Notes: generated by a model from the letters alone, not told the origin. A DNA stretch of 64,000 nt from Coix lacryma-jobi var. lacryma-jobi (GCA_009763385.1 CM019826.1:80249135-80313134), one strand, 5' to 3'. Counted from the first letter of the stretch, positions 42,421 to 56,127 are shown. Made by a program: numbers and translations.

Positions 42421-45400
42421 TTTGATGGGTTTTTGGCTTCATTTCCGAAGGAATGGAGCCGCAAAACTCGCGCAGAGGGCCGTTTTACCCACTGATGCAC
42501 CGAAAAACTCATGGTTGAATTTTTCACAATGGACGCACCGAATCATCTCCGTTTGACCCAAAACTCATGTTTGGTGGGTTTTTGGCACTTTCATTTCCGG
42601 AGGAACGGTGCTGCAAAACTCGCGCAGGAGGGCCGTTTTCACCCCTGATGCACTGAAAAATTCACGGTTGAATTTTTCACAACGGACGCATCCATTCATC
42701 TCCGTTTGACCCAAAACTCATGTTTGGTGGGTTTTTGGCACTTTCATTTCCGGAGGAACGGTGCCGCAAAACTCGCGCACGAGGGCCGTTTTACCCACTG
42801 ATGCACCGAACAACTCATGGTTGAATTTTTCACAATGGACGCACCGAATCATCTCCGTTTGACCCAAAACTCATGTTTCGTGGGTTTTTGGCAGTTTCAT
42901 TTCCGGAAGAACGGTGCCGCAAAACTCGCGCAGGAGGGCCGTTTTCACCACTGATGCACTGAAAAATTCACGGTTGAATTTTTCACAACGGACGCACCCA
43001 ATCATCCCCGTTTGACGCAAAACTCATGTTTGGTTGGTTTTTGGCAGTTTCATTTCTGATAGAATGGTGCCGCAAAACTCGCATGGGATGGCCATTTTAC
43101 CCACTGATGCACCGAAAAACTCAGAGTTGAATTTTTCGCAACGAACGAACCCAATCATCTCCGTTTGACCCAAAACTCATGTTTGGTGGGGTTTTGGCAC
43201 TTTCATTTTCGGAGGAACGGCGCGGCAAAACTTGCGCAGGAGGGCCGTTTTAACCACTGATGCACCGAAAAATTCACGGTTGAATTTTTCACAACGGACG
43301 CATCAAATCATCTCCGTTTGACCCAAAACTCATGTTTGGTGGGTTTTTAGCACTTTCATTTCTGGAGGAACGGTGCCGCAAAACTCACGCACGCGGGCCG
43401 TTTTACCCTCTGATCCATCGAACAACTCATGGTTGAATTTTTCACAACGGACGAACCCAATCATCTCCGTTTGACCCAAAACTCATGTTTGGTGGGTTTT
43501 TGGCACTTTCATTTTCGGAGGAACGGTGCTGCAAAACTCGCGCATGAGGGCCGTTTTAACCACTGATGCACCGAAAAATTCATGGTTGAATTTTTCACAA
43601 CAGACGCATCCAATCATCTCCGTTTGACCCAAAACTCATGTTTGGTGGGTTTTTGGCACTTTCATTTCCGGAGGAACGGTGCCGCAAAACTCGCGCACGC
43701 GGGCCGTTTTACCCACTGATGCACCGAACAACTCATGGTTGAATTTTTCACAACGGACGCACCGAATCATCTCTGTTTGACCCAAAACTCATGTTTCGTG
43801 GGTTTTTGGCAGTTTCATTTCCGGAAGAACAGTGCCGCAAAACTCGCGCAGGAGGGCCGTTTTGACCACTGATGCACTGAAAAATTCACGGTTGAATTTT
43901 TCACAACGGACGAACCCAATCATCCCCGTTTGACCCAAAACTCATGTTTGGTTGGTTTTTGGCACTTTCATTTCTGATGGAATGGTGCCGCAAAACTCGC
44001 ATGGGAGGGCCATTTTACCCACTGATGCACCGAAAAACTCAGAGTTGAATTTTTCGCAACGGACGAACCCAATCATCTCCGTTTGACCCAAAACTCATGT
44101 TTGGTGGGGTTTTGGCACTTTCATTTTCGGAGGAACGGCGCGACAAAACTTGCGCAGGAGGGCCGTTTTAACCACTGATGCACCGAAAAATTCACGGTTG
44201 AATTTTTCACAACGGACGCATCAAATCATCTCCGTTTGACCCAAAACTCATGTTTGGTGGGTTTTTAGCACTTTCATTTCTGGAGGAACGGTCCCGCAAA
44301 ACTCACGCACGCGGGCCGTTTTACCCACTGATCCACCGAACAACTCATGGTTGAATTTTTCACAACGGACGAACCCAATCATCTCCGTTTGACCCAAAAC
44401 TCATGTTTGGTGGGTTTTTGGCACTTTCATTTTCGGAGGAACGGCGCTGCAAAACTCGCGCATGAGGGCCGTTTTAACCACTGATGCACCGAAAAATTCA
44501 TGGTTGAATTTTTCACAACAGACGCATCCAATCATCTCCGTTTGACCCAAAACTCATGTTTGGTGGGTTTTTGGCACTTTCATTTCCGGAGGAACGGTGC
44601 CGCAAAACTCGCGCACGCGGGCCGTTTTACCCACTGATGCACCGAACAACTCATGGTTGAATTTTTCACAACGGACGCACCGAATCATCTCTGTTTGACC
44701 CAAAACTCATGTTTCGTGGGTTTTTGGCGGTTTCATTTCCGGAAGAACGGTGCCGCAAAACTCGCGCAGGAGGGCCGTTTTCACCACTGATGCACTGAAA
44801 AATTCACGGTTGAATTTTTCACAACGGACGCACCGAATCATCTCCGTTTGACCCAAAACTCATGTTTCGTGGGTTTTTGGCACTTTCATTTCCAGAGGAA
44901 CGGTGCTGCAAAACTCGCGCAGGAGGGCCGTTTTCACCACTGATGCACTGAAAAATTCACGGTTGAATTTTTCACAACAGACGCACCCAATCATCTCCGT
45001 CTGACCCAAAACTCATGTTTGGTGGGTTTTTGGCACTTTCATTTTCGGAGGAACGGTGCCGCAAATCTCGCGCAGGAGGGCCGTTTTGCCCATTGATGCA
45101 CCGAAAAACTCACGGTTGAATGTTCCACAATGGACGCACCCAATCATCTCTGTTTGACCCAAAACTCATGTTTGGTTGGTTTTTGGCACTTTCATTTCTG
45201 ATGGAACGGTGCCGCAAAACTCGCATGGGAGGGCCATTTTACCCACTGATGCACCGAAAAACTCAGAGTTGAATTTTTCACAACGGACGAACCCAATCAT
45301 CTCCGTTTGACCCAAAACTCATGTTTGGTGGGATTTTGGCACTTTCATTTTCGGAGGAACGGCGTTGCAAAACTCGCGCAGGAGGGCCGTTTTAACCACT

Positions 45401-45604
45401 GATGCACCGAAAAATTCACGGTTGAATTTTTCACAACGGACGCATCAAATCATCTCCGTTTGACCCAAAATTCATGTTTGGTGGGTTTTTAGCACTTTCA
45501 TTTCCGGAGGAACAGTGCCGCAAAACTCGCGCACGCGGGCCGTTTTAGCCACCGATCCACCGAACAACTCATGGTTGAATTTTTCACAATGGACGTACCG
45601 AATC

Positions 45605-45609
45605 ATCTC
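45605..45609. repeat. Target site duplication, left copy
   Basis: ATCTC directly before the solo LTR, matching 46628-46632. Confidence 0.95.
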
Positions 45610-46627
45610 TGATGCGAACCCGCTAGGGTTTTTGCCCGATCTTTCGATGAGAAACGGGGATAACTCGATTGGTGGATGGAGATGACGTTCACGGCCCGAC
45701 TACAGCCCTCAAGACCGCGCCTTAGCAACCGATACACCACGTCCAATAGCCGTGACGATCTTGTGGAGCGCGACAACCAGCCCCTAGGGCTCCCGTCCTG
45801 CAAGCAATCGAAGAACTAGCAAGAACGAGGAAACAAGCACTAAATTTGTAAGATGAAATTGAGGGTTTCCAACTGAATCTTAATCAACAATGGGGTTCCG
45901 AAGACAAGGAGACGGGCGGCTGATCCTGCACGCGCGCCTACAAGCAAGTAGCTAAGGCTAAACTTGATCTAAACAAAACCCAATCTGTTTGTGGCGGCTA
46001 TGGGGAGGTATTAGAGGAGGAGAGGACGACCAGGAGGGTGTTGGGGTCGTCCTCCAACCCTAGGACGTGTCCTTAATGGACCCAACTTGATACATGGGCC
46101 AATAGCCCAAGATATGGTGACGCAGCACCCTGGACAGCAAGATCTCTCGGTAGTATTTGGATAATTGTCGCCGCTGTGTAGAAGATACGGACATGGGGCT
46201 GGATCCAAATGAAAGTAGACTTGTTAAGCTTTCCATCAAGTCCTGAACCATCCAAATCCGAGTCCGTATGAAGTCGTGGTGACCGTAACAAGTTGGGACT
46301 TTTCTGCAGTCCGAATTCAACTTCCAAAACGTGTTGGACTTGGACTCTTTCCTTTCTTTTGCCAAAACTGACGTGGTGACTTTGTGGAGAACATTAAGAA
46401 CACTTGGACTTGGTCCCCAATCAACTTCATTGATCTTCCAAACTTTCCTTATGCAATCAAACCTTCCCTTCATCCATGCAAGTAATTCTGAAAAAGACAA
46501 TATACACATTTTATGGTGCAGCACCAATTCATCAAATGTATCAATAATAAGTCTCATATAGAATGGTTGCACCTTTGGTTTAGAAGTGGATAAGATGGTC
46601 ATATTTGAACCGGTGATGCCCTCATCA
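45610..46627 (-). mobile_element. Solo LTR of a CRM-family element (1018 bp)
   Basis: Begins TGATGCGAACCCGC and ends CCCTCATCA, the same ends as the full CRM. It is flanked by perfect ATCTC duplications in the satellite. The first 370 bp or so are very close to the CRM LTR at 17397, the next 350 bp are clearly diverged, and from about 46325 to the end (the U3 side) no similarity to the other CRM LTR was recognised apart from the terminus. It therefore belongs to a different CRM subfamily or a recombinant. No internal sequence is left, so it formed by LTR-LTR recombination or is a single-LTR remnant. Confidence 0.93.
46060..46627 (-). other. Open frame across the solo LTR U3, possible alternative polyprotein tail
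   Basis: On the minus strand the frame is open for about 189 codons from the LTR terminus. It begins DEGITGSN, aligning with DEDINTSN at the same LTR terminus of the full CRM polyprotein and in the same phase. The rest (for example KVQPFYMRLIIDTFDELVL, KGRFDCIRKVWKINEVDWG) does not resemble the CR motif and no domain was recognised. It could be a C-terminal extension of the parent polyprotein, or a chance open frame. Its apparent upstream ATG lies in satellite and is irrelevant. Confidence 0.4.
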
Positions 46628-46632
46628 ATCTC
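46628..46632. repeat. Target site duplication, right copy
   Basis: ATCTC directly after the solo LTR; the monomer then continues TGTTTGACCC as expected. Confidence 0.95.
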
Positions 46633-48639
46633 TGTTTGACCCAAAACTCATGTTTCGTGGGTTTTCGGCAGTTTCATTTCCGGAGGAACCGTGCCGCAAA
46701 ACTCGCGCAGGAGGGCCGTTTTCACCACTGATGCACTGAAAAATTCACGGTTGAATTTTTCACAACGGACACACCCAATCATCCCCGTTTGACCCAAAAC
46801 ACATGTTTGGTTGGTTTTTGGCACTTTCATTTCTGATGGAATGGTGCCGCAAAACTCGCGCAGGAGGGCCGTTTTAACCACTGATGCACCGAAAAATTCA
46901 CGGTTGAATTTTTCACAACGGACGCATCCAATCATCTCCGTTTGACCCAAAACTCATGTTTGATGGGTTTTTGGCACTTTCATTTCCGAAGGAACGGTGC
47001 CGCAAAACTCGCGCAGAGGGCCGTTTTACCCACTGATGCACCGAAAAACACATGGTTGAATTTTTCACAATGGACGCACTGAATCATCTCCGTTTGACCC
47101 AAAACTCATGTTTCGTGGGTTTTTGGCACTTTCATTTCCGGAGGAACGCTGTTGCAAAACTCGCGCAGGAGGGCCGTTTTCACCCCTGATGCACTGAAAA
47201 ATTCACGGTTGAATTTTTCACAACGGACGCATCGAATAATCTCCGTTTGACCCAAAACTCATGTTTGGTGGGTTTTTGGCACTTTCATTTCCGGAGGAAC
47301 GGTGCCGCAAAACTCGCGCACGAGGGCCGTTTTACCCACTGATGCAACGAACAACTCATGGTTGAATTTTTCACATTGGACGCACCGAATCATCTCCGTT
47401 TGACCCAAAACTCATGTTTCGTGGGTTTTTGGCAGTTTCATTTCCGGAAGAACGGTGCCGCAAAACTCGCGCAGGGGAGCCGTTTTCACCACTGATGCAC
47501 TGAAAAATTCACGGTTGAATTTTTCACAACGGACGCACCCAATCATCCCCGTTTGACCCAAAACTCATGTTTGGTTGGTTTTTGGCACTTTCATTTCTGA
47601 TGGAATGGTGCCGCAAAACTCGCATGGGAGGGCCATTTTACCCACTGATGCACCGAAAAACTCAGAGTTGAATTTTTCGCAACGGACGAACCCAATCATC
47701 TCCGTTTGACCCAAAACTGATGTTTGGTAGGTTTTTGGCACTTTCATTTTCGGAGGAACGGCGCTGCAAAACTCGCGCAGGAGGGCCGTTTTAACCACTG
47801 ATGCATCGAAAAATTCACGGTTGAATTTTTCACAACGGACGCATCCAATCATCTCCGTTTGACCCAAAACTCATGTTTGGTTGGTTTTTGGTACTTTCAT
47901 TTCCGAAGGAACGGTGCCGCAAAACTCACACAGCAGGGCAGTTTTACCCACTGATGCACCGAAAAACTCATGGTTAAATTTTTCACAATGGACGCACCGA
48001 ATCATTTCCGTTTGACCCAAAACTCATGTTTCGTGGGTTTTGGCACTTCCATTTCCAGAGGAACGGTGCTGCAAAACTCGCGCAGGAGGGCCGTTTTCAC
48101 CACTGATGCACTGAAAAATTCACGGTTGAATTTTTCACAACAGACGCACCCAATCATCTCCGTTTGACCCAAAACTCATGTTTGGTGGGTTTTTGGCACT
48201 TTCATTTTCGGAGGAACGGTGCCGCAAATCTCGCGCAGGAGGGCCGTTTTACCCATTGATGCACCGAAAAACTCATGGTTGAATGTTCCACAACGGACGC
48301 ACCCAATCATCTCTGTTTGACCCAAAACTCATGTTTGGTTGGTTTTTGGCACTTTCATTTCTGATGGAACGGTGCCGCAAAACTCGCATGGGAGGGCCAT
48401 TTTACCCACTGATGCACCGAAAAACTCAGAGTTGAATTTTTCACAACGGACGAACTCAATCATCTCCGTTTGACCCAAAACTCATGTTTGGTGGGATTTT
48501 GGCACTTTCATTTTCGGAGGAACGGCGTTGCAAAACTCGCGCAGGAGGGCCGTTTTAACCACTGATGCACCGAAAAATTCACGGTTGAATTTTTCACAAC
48601 GGACGCATCAAATCATCTCCATTTGACCCAAAAGTCATG

Positions 48640-51600
48640 TTTGATGGGTTTTTGGCTTCATTTCCGAAGGAATGGAGCCGCAAAACTCGCGCAGAGGGCC
48701 GTTTTACCCACTGATGCACCGAAAAACTCATGGTTGAATTTTTCACAATGGACGCACCGAATCATCTCCGTTTGACCCAAAACTCATGTTTGGTGGGTTT
48801 TTGGCACTTTCATTTCCGGAGGAACGGTGCTGCAAAACTCGCGCAGGAGGGCCGTTTTCACCCCTGATGCACTGAAAAATTCACGGTTGAATTTTTCACA
48901 ACGGACGCATCCATTCATCTCCGTTTGACCCAAAACTCATGTTTGGTGGGTTTTTGGCACTTTCATTTCCGGAGGAACGGTGCCGCAAAACTCGCGCACG
49001 AGGGCCGTTTTACCCACTGATGCACCGAACAACTCATGGTTGAATTTTTCACAATGGACGCACCGAATCATCTCCGTTTGACCCAAAACTCATGTTTCGT
49101 GGGTTTTTGGCAGTTTCATTTCCGGAAGAACGGTGCCGCAAAACTCGCGCAGGAGGGCCGTTTTCACCACTGATGCACTGAAAAATTCACGGTTGAATTT
49201 TTCACAACGGACGCACCCAATCATCCCCGTTTGACGCAAAACTCATGTTTGGTTGGTTTTTGGCAGTTTCATTTCTGATAGAATGGTGCCGCAAAACTCG
49301 CATGGGATGGCCATTTTACCCACTGATGCACCGAAAAACTCAGAGTTGAATTTTTCGCAACGAACGAACCCAATCATCTCCGTTTGACCCAAAACTCATG
49401 TTTGGTGGGGTTTTGGCACTTTCATTTTCGGAGGAACGGCGCGGCAAAACTTGCGCAGGAGGGCCGTTTTAACCACTGATGCACCGAAAAATTCACGGTT
49501 GAATTTTTCACAACGGACGCATCAAATCATCTCCGTTTGACCCAAAACTCATGTTTGGTGGGTTTTTAGCACTTTCATTTCTGGAGGAACGGTGCCGCAA
49601 AACTCACGCACGCGGGCCGTTTTACCCACTGATCCATCGAACAACTCATGGTTGAATTTTTCACAACGGACGAACCCAATCATCTCCGTTTGACCCAAAA
49701 CTCATGTTTGGTGGGTTTTTGGCACTTTCATTTTCGGAGGAACGGTGCTGCAAAACTCGCGCATGAGGGCCGTTTTAACCACTGATGCACCGAAAAATTC
49801 ATGGTTGAATTTTTCACAACAGACGCATCCAATCATCTCCGTTTGACCCAAAACTCATGTTTGGTGGGTTTTTGGCACTTTCATTTCCGGAGGAACGGTG
49901 CCGCAAAACTCGCGCACGCGGGCCGTTTTACCCACTGATGCACCGAACAACTCATGGTTGAATTTTTCACAACGGACGCACCGAATCATCTCTGTTTGAC
50001 CCAAAACTCATGTTTCGTGGGTTTTTGGCAGTTTCATTTCCGGAAGAACAGTGCCGCAAAACTCGCGCAGGAGGGCCGTTTTCACCACTGATGCACTGAA
50101 AAATTCACGGTTGAATTTTTCACAACGGACGAACCCAATCATCCCCGTTTGACCCAAAACTCATGTTTGGTTGGTTTTTGGCACTTTCATTTCTGATGGA
50201 ATGGTGCCGCAAAACTCGCATGGGAGGGCCATTTTACCCACTGATGCACCGAAAAACTCAGAGTTGAATTTTTCGCAACGGACGAACCCAATCATCTCCG
50301 TTTGACCCAAAACTCATGTTTGGTGGGGTTTTGGCACTTTCATTTTCGGAGGAACGGCGCGGCAAAACTTGCGCAGGAGGGCCGTTTTAACCACTGATGC
50401 ACCGAAAAATTCACGGTTGAATTTTTCACAACGGACGCATCAAATCATCTCCGTTTGACCCAAAACTCATGTTTGGTGGGTTTTTAGCACTTTCATTTCT
50501 GGAGGAACGGTGCCGCAAAACTCACGCACGCGGGCCGTTTTACCCACTGATCCACCGAACAACTCATGGTTGAATTTTTCACAACGGACGAACCCAATCA
50601 TCTCCGTTTGACCCAAAACTCATGTTTGGTGGGTTTTTGGCACTTTCATTTTCGGAGGAACGGCGCTGCAAAACTCGCGCATGAGGGCCGTTTTAACCAC
50701 TGATGCACCGAAAAATTCATGGTTGAATTTTTCACAACAGACGCATCCAATCATCTCCGTTTGACCCAAAACTCATGTTTGGTGGGTTTTTGGCACTTTC
50801 ATTTCCGGAGGAACGGTGCCGCAAAACTCGCGCACGCGGGCCGTTTTACCCACTGATGCACCGAACAACTCATGGTTGAATTTTTCACAACGGACGCACC
50901 GAATCATCTCTGTTTGACCCAAAACTCATGTTTCGTGGGTTTTTGGCAGTTTCATTTCCGGAAGAACGGTGCCGCAAAACTCGCGCAGGAGGGCCGTTTT
51001 CACCACTGATGCACTGAAAAATTCACGGTTGAATTTTTCACAACGGACGAACCCAATCATCCCCGTTTGACCCAAAACTCATGTTTGGTTGGTTTTTGGC
51101 ACTTTCATTTCTGATGGAATGGTGCCGCAAAACTCGCATGGGAGGGCCATTTTACCCACTGATGCACCGAAAAACTCAGAGTTGAATTTTTCGCAACGGA
51201 CGAACCCAATCATCTCCGTTTGACCCAAAACTGATGTTTGGTAGGTTTTTGGCACTTTCATTTTCGGAGGAACGGAGCTGCAAAACTCGCGCAGGAGGGC
51301 CCTTTTAACCACTGATGCATCGAAAAATTCACCGTTGAATTTTTCACAACGGACGCATCCAATCATCTCCGTTTGACCCAAAACTCATGTTTGGTTGGTT
51401 TTTGGCACTTTCCTTTCCGAAGGAACGGTGCCGCAAAACTCGCACAGCAGGGCCGTTTTACCCACTGATGCACCGAAAAACTCATGGTTAAATTTTTCAT
51501 AATGGACGCACCGAATCATCTCCGTTTGACCCAAAACTCATGTTTCGTGGGTTTTTGGCACTTTCATTTCCAGAGGAACGGTGCTGCAAAACTTGCGCAG

Positions 51601-54292
51601 GAGGGCCGTTTTCACCACTGATGCACTGAAAAATTCACGGTTGAATTTTTCACAACAGACGCACCCAATCATCTCCGTCTGACCCAAAACTCATGTTTGG
51701 TGGGTTTTTGGCACTTTCATTTTCGGAGGAACGGTGCCGCAAATCTCGCGCAGGAGGGCCGTTTTGCCCATTGATGCACCGAAAAACTCACGGTTGAATG
51801 TTCCACAATGGACGCACCCAATCATCTCTGTTTGACCCAAAACTCATGTTTGGTTGGTTTTTGGCACTTTCATTTCTGATGGAACGGTGCCGCAAAACTC
51901 GCATGGGAGGGCCATTTTACCCACTGATGCACCGAAAAACTCAGAGTTGAATTTTTCACAACGGACGAACCCAATCATCTCCGTTTGACCCAAAACTCAT
52001 GTTTGGTGGGATTTTGGCACTTTCATTTTCGGAGGAACGGCGTTGCAAAACTCGCGCAGGAGGGCCGTTTTAACCACTGATGCACCGAAAAATTCACGGT
52101 TGAATTTTTCACAACGGACGCATCAAATCATCTCCGTTTGACCCAAAATTCATGTTTGGTGGGTTTTTAGCACTTTCATTTCCGGAGGAACAGTGCCGCA
52201 AAACTCGCGCACGCGGGCCGTTTTAGCCACCGATCCACCGAACAACTCATGGTTGAATTTTTCACAATGGACGTACCGAATCATCTCTGTTTGACCCAAA
52301 ACTCATGTTTCGTGGGTTTTCGGCAGTTTCATTTCCGGAGGAACCGTGCCGCAAAACTCGCGCAGGAGGGCCGTTTTCACCACTGATGCACTGAAAAATT
52401 CACGGTTGAATTTTTCACAACGGACACACCCAATCATCCCCGTTTGACCCAAAACACATGTTTGGTTGGTTTTTGGCACTTTCATTTCTGCTGGAATGGT
52501 GCCGCAAAACTCGCGCAGGAGGGCCGTTTTAACCACTGATGCACCGAAAAATTCACGGTTGAATTTTTCACAACGGACGCATCCAATCATCTCCGTTTGA
52601 CCCAAAACTCATGTTTGATGGGTTTTTGGCACTTTCATTTCCGAAGGAACGGTGCCGCAAAACTCGCGCAGAGGGCCGTTTTACCCACTGATGCACCGAA
52701 AAACACATGGTTGAATTTTTCACAATGGACGCACTGAATCATCTCCGTTTGACCCAAAACTCATGTTTCGTGGGTTTTTGGCACTTTCATTTCCGGAGGA
52801 ACGCTGTTGCAAAACTCGCGCAGGAGGGCCGTTTTCACCCCTGATGCACTGAAAAATTCACGGTTGAATTTTTCACAACGGACGCATCGAATAATCTCCG
52901 TTTGACCCAAAACTCATGTTTGGTGGGTTTTTGGCACTTTCATTTCCGGAGGAACGGTGCCGCAAAACTCGCGCACGAGGGCCGTTTTACCCACTGATGC
53001 AACGAACAACTCATGGTTGAATTTTCACATTGGACGCACCGAATCATCTCCGTTTGACCCAAAACTCATGTTTCGTGGGTTTTTGGCAGTTTCATTTCCG
53101 GAAGAACGGTGCCGCAAAACTCGCGCAGGGGAGCCGTTTTCACCACTGATGCACTGAAAAATTCACGGTTGAATTTTTCACAACGGACGCACCCAATCAT
53201 CCCCGTTTGACCCAAAACTCATGTTTGGTTGGTTTTGGCACTTTCATTTCTGATGGAATGGTGCCGCAAAACTCGCATGGGAGGGCCATTTTACCCACTG
53301 ATGCACCGAAAAACTCAGAGTTGAATTTTTCGCAACGGACGAACCCAATCATCTCCGTTTGACCCAAAACTGATGTTTGGTAGGTTTTTGGCACTTTCAT
53401 TTTCGGAGGAACGGCGCTGCAAAACTCGCGCAGGAGGGCCGTTTTAACCACTGATGCATCGAAAAATTCACGGTTGAATTTTTCACAACGGACGCATCCA
53501 ATCATCTCCGTTTGACCCAAAACTCATGTTTGGTTGGTTTTTGGTACTTTCATTTCCGAAGGAACGGTGCCGCAAAACTCACACAGCAGGGCAGTTTTAC
53601 CCACTGATGCACCGAAAAACTCATGGTTAAATTTTTCACAATGGACGCACCGAATCATTTCCGTTTGACCCAAAACTCATGTTTCGTGGGTTTTGGCACT
53701 TCCATTTCCAGAGGAACGGTGCTGCAAAACTCGCGCAGGAGGGCCGTTTTCACCACTGATGCACTGAAAAATTCACGGTTGAATTTTTCACAACAGACGC
53801 ACCCAATCATCTCCGTTTGACCCAAAACTCATGTTTGGTGGGTTTTTGGCACTTTCATTTTCGGAGGAACGGTGCCGCAAATCTCGCGCAGGAGGGCCGT
53901 TTACCCATTGATGCACCGAAAAACTCATGGTTGAATGTTCCACAACGGACGCACCCAATCATCTCTGTTTGACCCAAAACTCATGTTTGGTTGGTTTTTG
54001 GCACTTTCATTTCTGATGGAACGGTGCCTGCAAAACTCGCATGGGAGGGCCATTTTACCCACTGATGCACCGAAAAACTCAGAGTTGAATTTTTCACAAC
54101 GGACGAACTCAATCATCTCCGTTTGACCCAAAACTCATGTTTGGTGGGATTTTGGCACTTTCATTTTCGGAGGAACGGCGTTGCAAAACTCGCGCAGGAG
54201 GGCCGTTTTAACCACTGATGCACCGAAAAATTCACGGTTGAATTTTTCACAACGGACGCATCAAATCATCTCCATTTGACCCAAAAGTCATG
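48640..54292. repeat. Higher-order satellite unit D, about 37 monomers (5653 bp)
   Basis: Starts at the shortened monomer and keeps the three-monomer block (near 51045-51500) that is missing in B and C, matching unit A. It carries several 1-bp indels after about 53020 (for example GAATTTTCACATTGG, GGTTGGTTTTGGC) not seen in the other units. Confidence 0.85.
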
Positions 54293-56127
54293 TTTGGTGG
54301 GTTTTTAGCACTTTCATTTCCGGAGGAACGGTGCCGCAAAACTCGCGCACGCGGGCCATTTTAGCCACTGATCCACCGAACAACTCATGGTTGAATTTTG
54401 CACAATGGACGTACCGAATCATCTCTGTTTGATCCAAAACTCATGTTTCGTGGGTTTTTGGCAGTTTCATTTCCGGAGGAACCGTGCCGCAAAACTCGCG
54501 CAGGAGGGCCGTTTTCACCACTGATGCACTGAAAAATTCACGGTTGAATTTTTCACAACGGACGCACCCAATCATCCCCGTTTGACCCAAAACTCATGTT
54601 TGGTTGGTTTTTCGCACTTTCATTTCTGATGGAATGGTGCCGCAAAACTCGCGCAGGAGGGCCGTTTTAACCACTGATGCACCGAAAAATTCACGGTTGA
54701 ATTTTTCACAACGGACGCATCCAATCATCTCCGTTTGACCCAAAACTCATGTTTGATGGGTTTTTGGCACTTTCATTTCCGAAGGAACGGTGCCGCAAAA
54801 CTCGCGCAGAGGGCCGTTTTACCCACTGATGCACCGAAAAACTCATGGTTGAATTTTTCACAATGGACGCACCGAATCATCTCCGTTTGACCCAAAACTC
54901 ATGTTTCGTGGGTTTTTGGCACTTTCATTTCCGGAGGAACGGTGCTGCAAAACTCGCGCAGGAGGGCCGTTTCGACCCCTGATGCACTGAAAAATTCACG
55001 GTTGAATTTTTCACAACGGACGCACCCAATCATCCCCGTTTGACCCAAAACTCATGTTTGGTGGGTTTTTTGGAACTTTCATTTTCGGAGGAACGGCGCT
55101 GCAAAACTCGCGCAGGAGGGCCGTTTTAACCACTGATGCACTGAAAAATTCACGGTTGAATTTTTCACAACGGACGCATCAAATCATCTCCATTTGACCC
55201 AAAGTCATGTTTGGTGGGTTTTAGCACTTCATTTCCGGAGGAACGGTGCCGCAAAAACTCGCGCACGCGGGCCATTTTAAGCCACTGATCCACCGAACAA
55301 CTCATGGTTAAATTTTGCACAATGGACGTACCGAATCATCTCTGTTTGACCCAAAACTCATGTTTCGTGGGTTTTTGGCAGTTTCATTTTCCGGAGGAAC
55401 CGTGCCGCAAAAACTCGCGCAGGAGGGCCGTTTTCACCACTGATGCACTGAAAAATTCACGGTTGAATTTTTCACAACGGACGCACCCAATCATCCCCGT
55501 TTGACCCAAAACTCATGTTTGGTTGGTTTTTCGCACTTTCATTTCTGATGGAATGGTGCCGCAAAACTCGCGCAGGAGGGCCGTTTTAACCACTGATGCA
55601 CCGAAAAATTCACGGTTGAATTTTTCACAACGGACGCATCCAATCATCTCCGTTTGACCCAAAACTCATGTTTGATGGGTTTTTGGCACTTTCATTTCCG
55701 AAGGAACGGTGCCGCAAAACTCGCGCAGAGGGCCGTTTTACCCACTGATGCACCGAAAAACTCATGGTTGAATTTTTCACAATGGACGCACCGAATCATC
55801 TCCGTTTGACCCAAAACTCATGTTTCGTGGGTTTTTGGCACTTTCATTTCCGGAGGAACGGTGCTGCAAAACTCGCGCAGGAGGGCCGTTTCCACCCCTG
55901 ATGCACTGAAAAATTCACGGTTGAATTTTTCACAACGGACGCACCCAATCATCCCCGTTTGACCCAAAACTCATGTTTGGTGGGTTTTTGGAACTTTCAT
56001 TTTCGGAGGAACGGCGCTGCAAAACTCGCGCAGGAGGGCCGTTTTAACCACTGATGCACCGAAAAATTCACGGTTGAATTTTTCACAACGGACGCATCCA
56101 ATCATCCCTGTTTGACCCAAAACTCGT
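54293..56127. repeat. Two tandem six-monomer units after the large repeat block
   Basis: The monomer beginning after CATTTGACCCAAA(A)GTCATG starts at 54293 and 55210, 917 bp apart, and the following five monomers repeat in the same order. This six-monomer step equals the sub-repeat inside the large units but uses another set of variants. Confidence 0.78.

Larger units (their letters stand above)
30472..45609. repeat. Centromeric-type satellite array, 153-bp monomer (left part)
   Basis: GTTTGACCCAAAACT recurs every 153 bp (30484, 30637, 30790 and so on). Read on the minus strand, the monomer includes CAAACATGAGTTTTGG and GATTGGG...CGTTGTGAAAAA. These blocks are shared with the CentC/CentO centromeric satellites of grasses as I recall them, and the length is close to the 155-156 bp of that family. 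Monomers fall into several classes, marked for example by TTCACCACTGATGCACTG, TTTTACCCACTGATCCACCG and CTCAGAGTTGAATTTTTCG, arranged in higher-order units. No gene or spacer sequence interrupts it before the solo LTR. Confidence 0.95.
42421..48639. repeat. Higher-order satellite unit C, about 34 monomers, interrupted by a solo LTR
   Basis: 6219 bp, or 5196 bp once the 1018-bp LTR and one 5-bp target duplication are removed. Same three-monomer deletion as unit B (junction at about 44830). The near identity to B suggests a recent tandem duplication, after which the LTR inserted. Confidence 0.87.
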
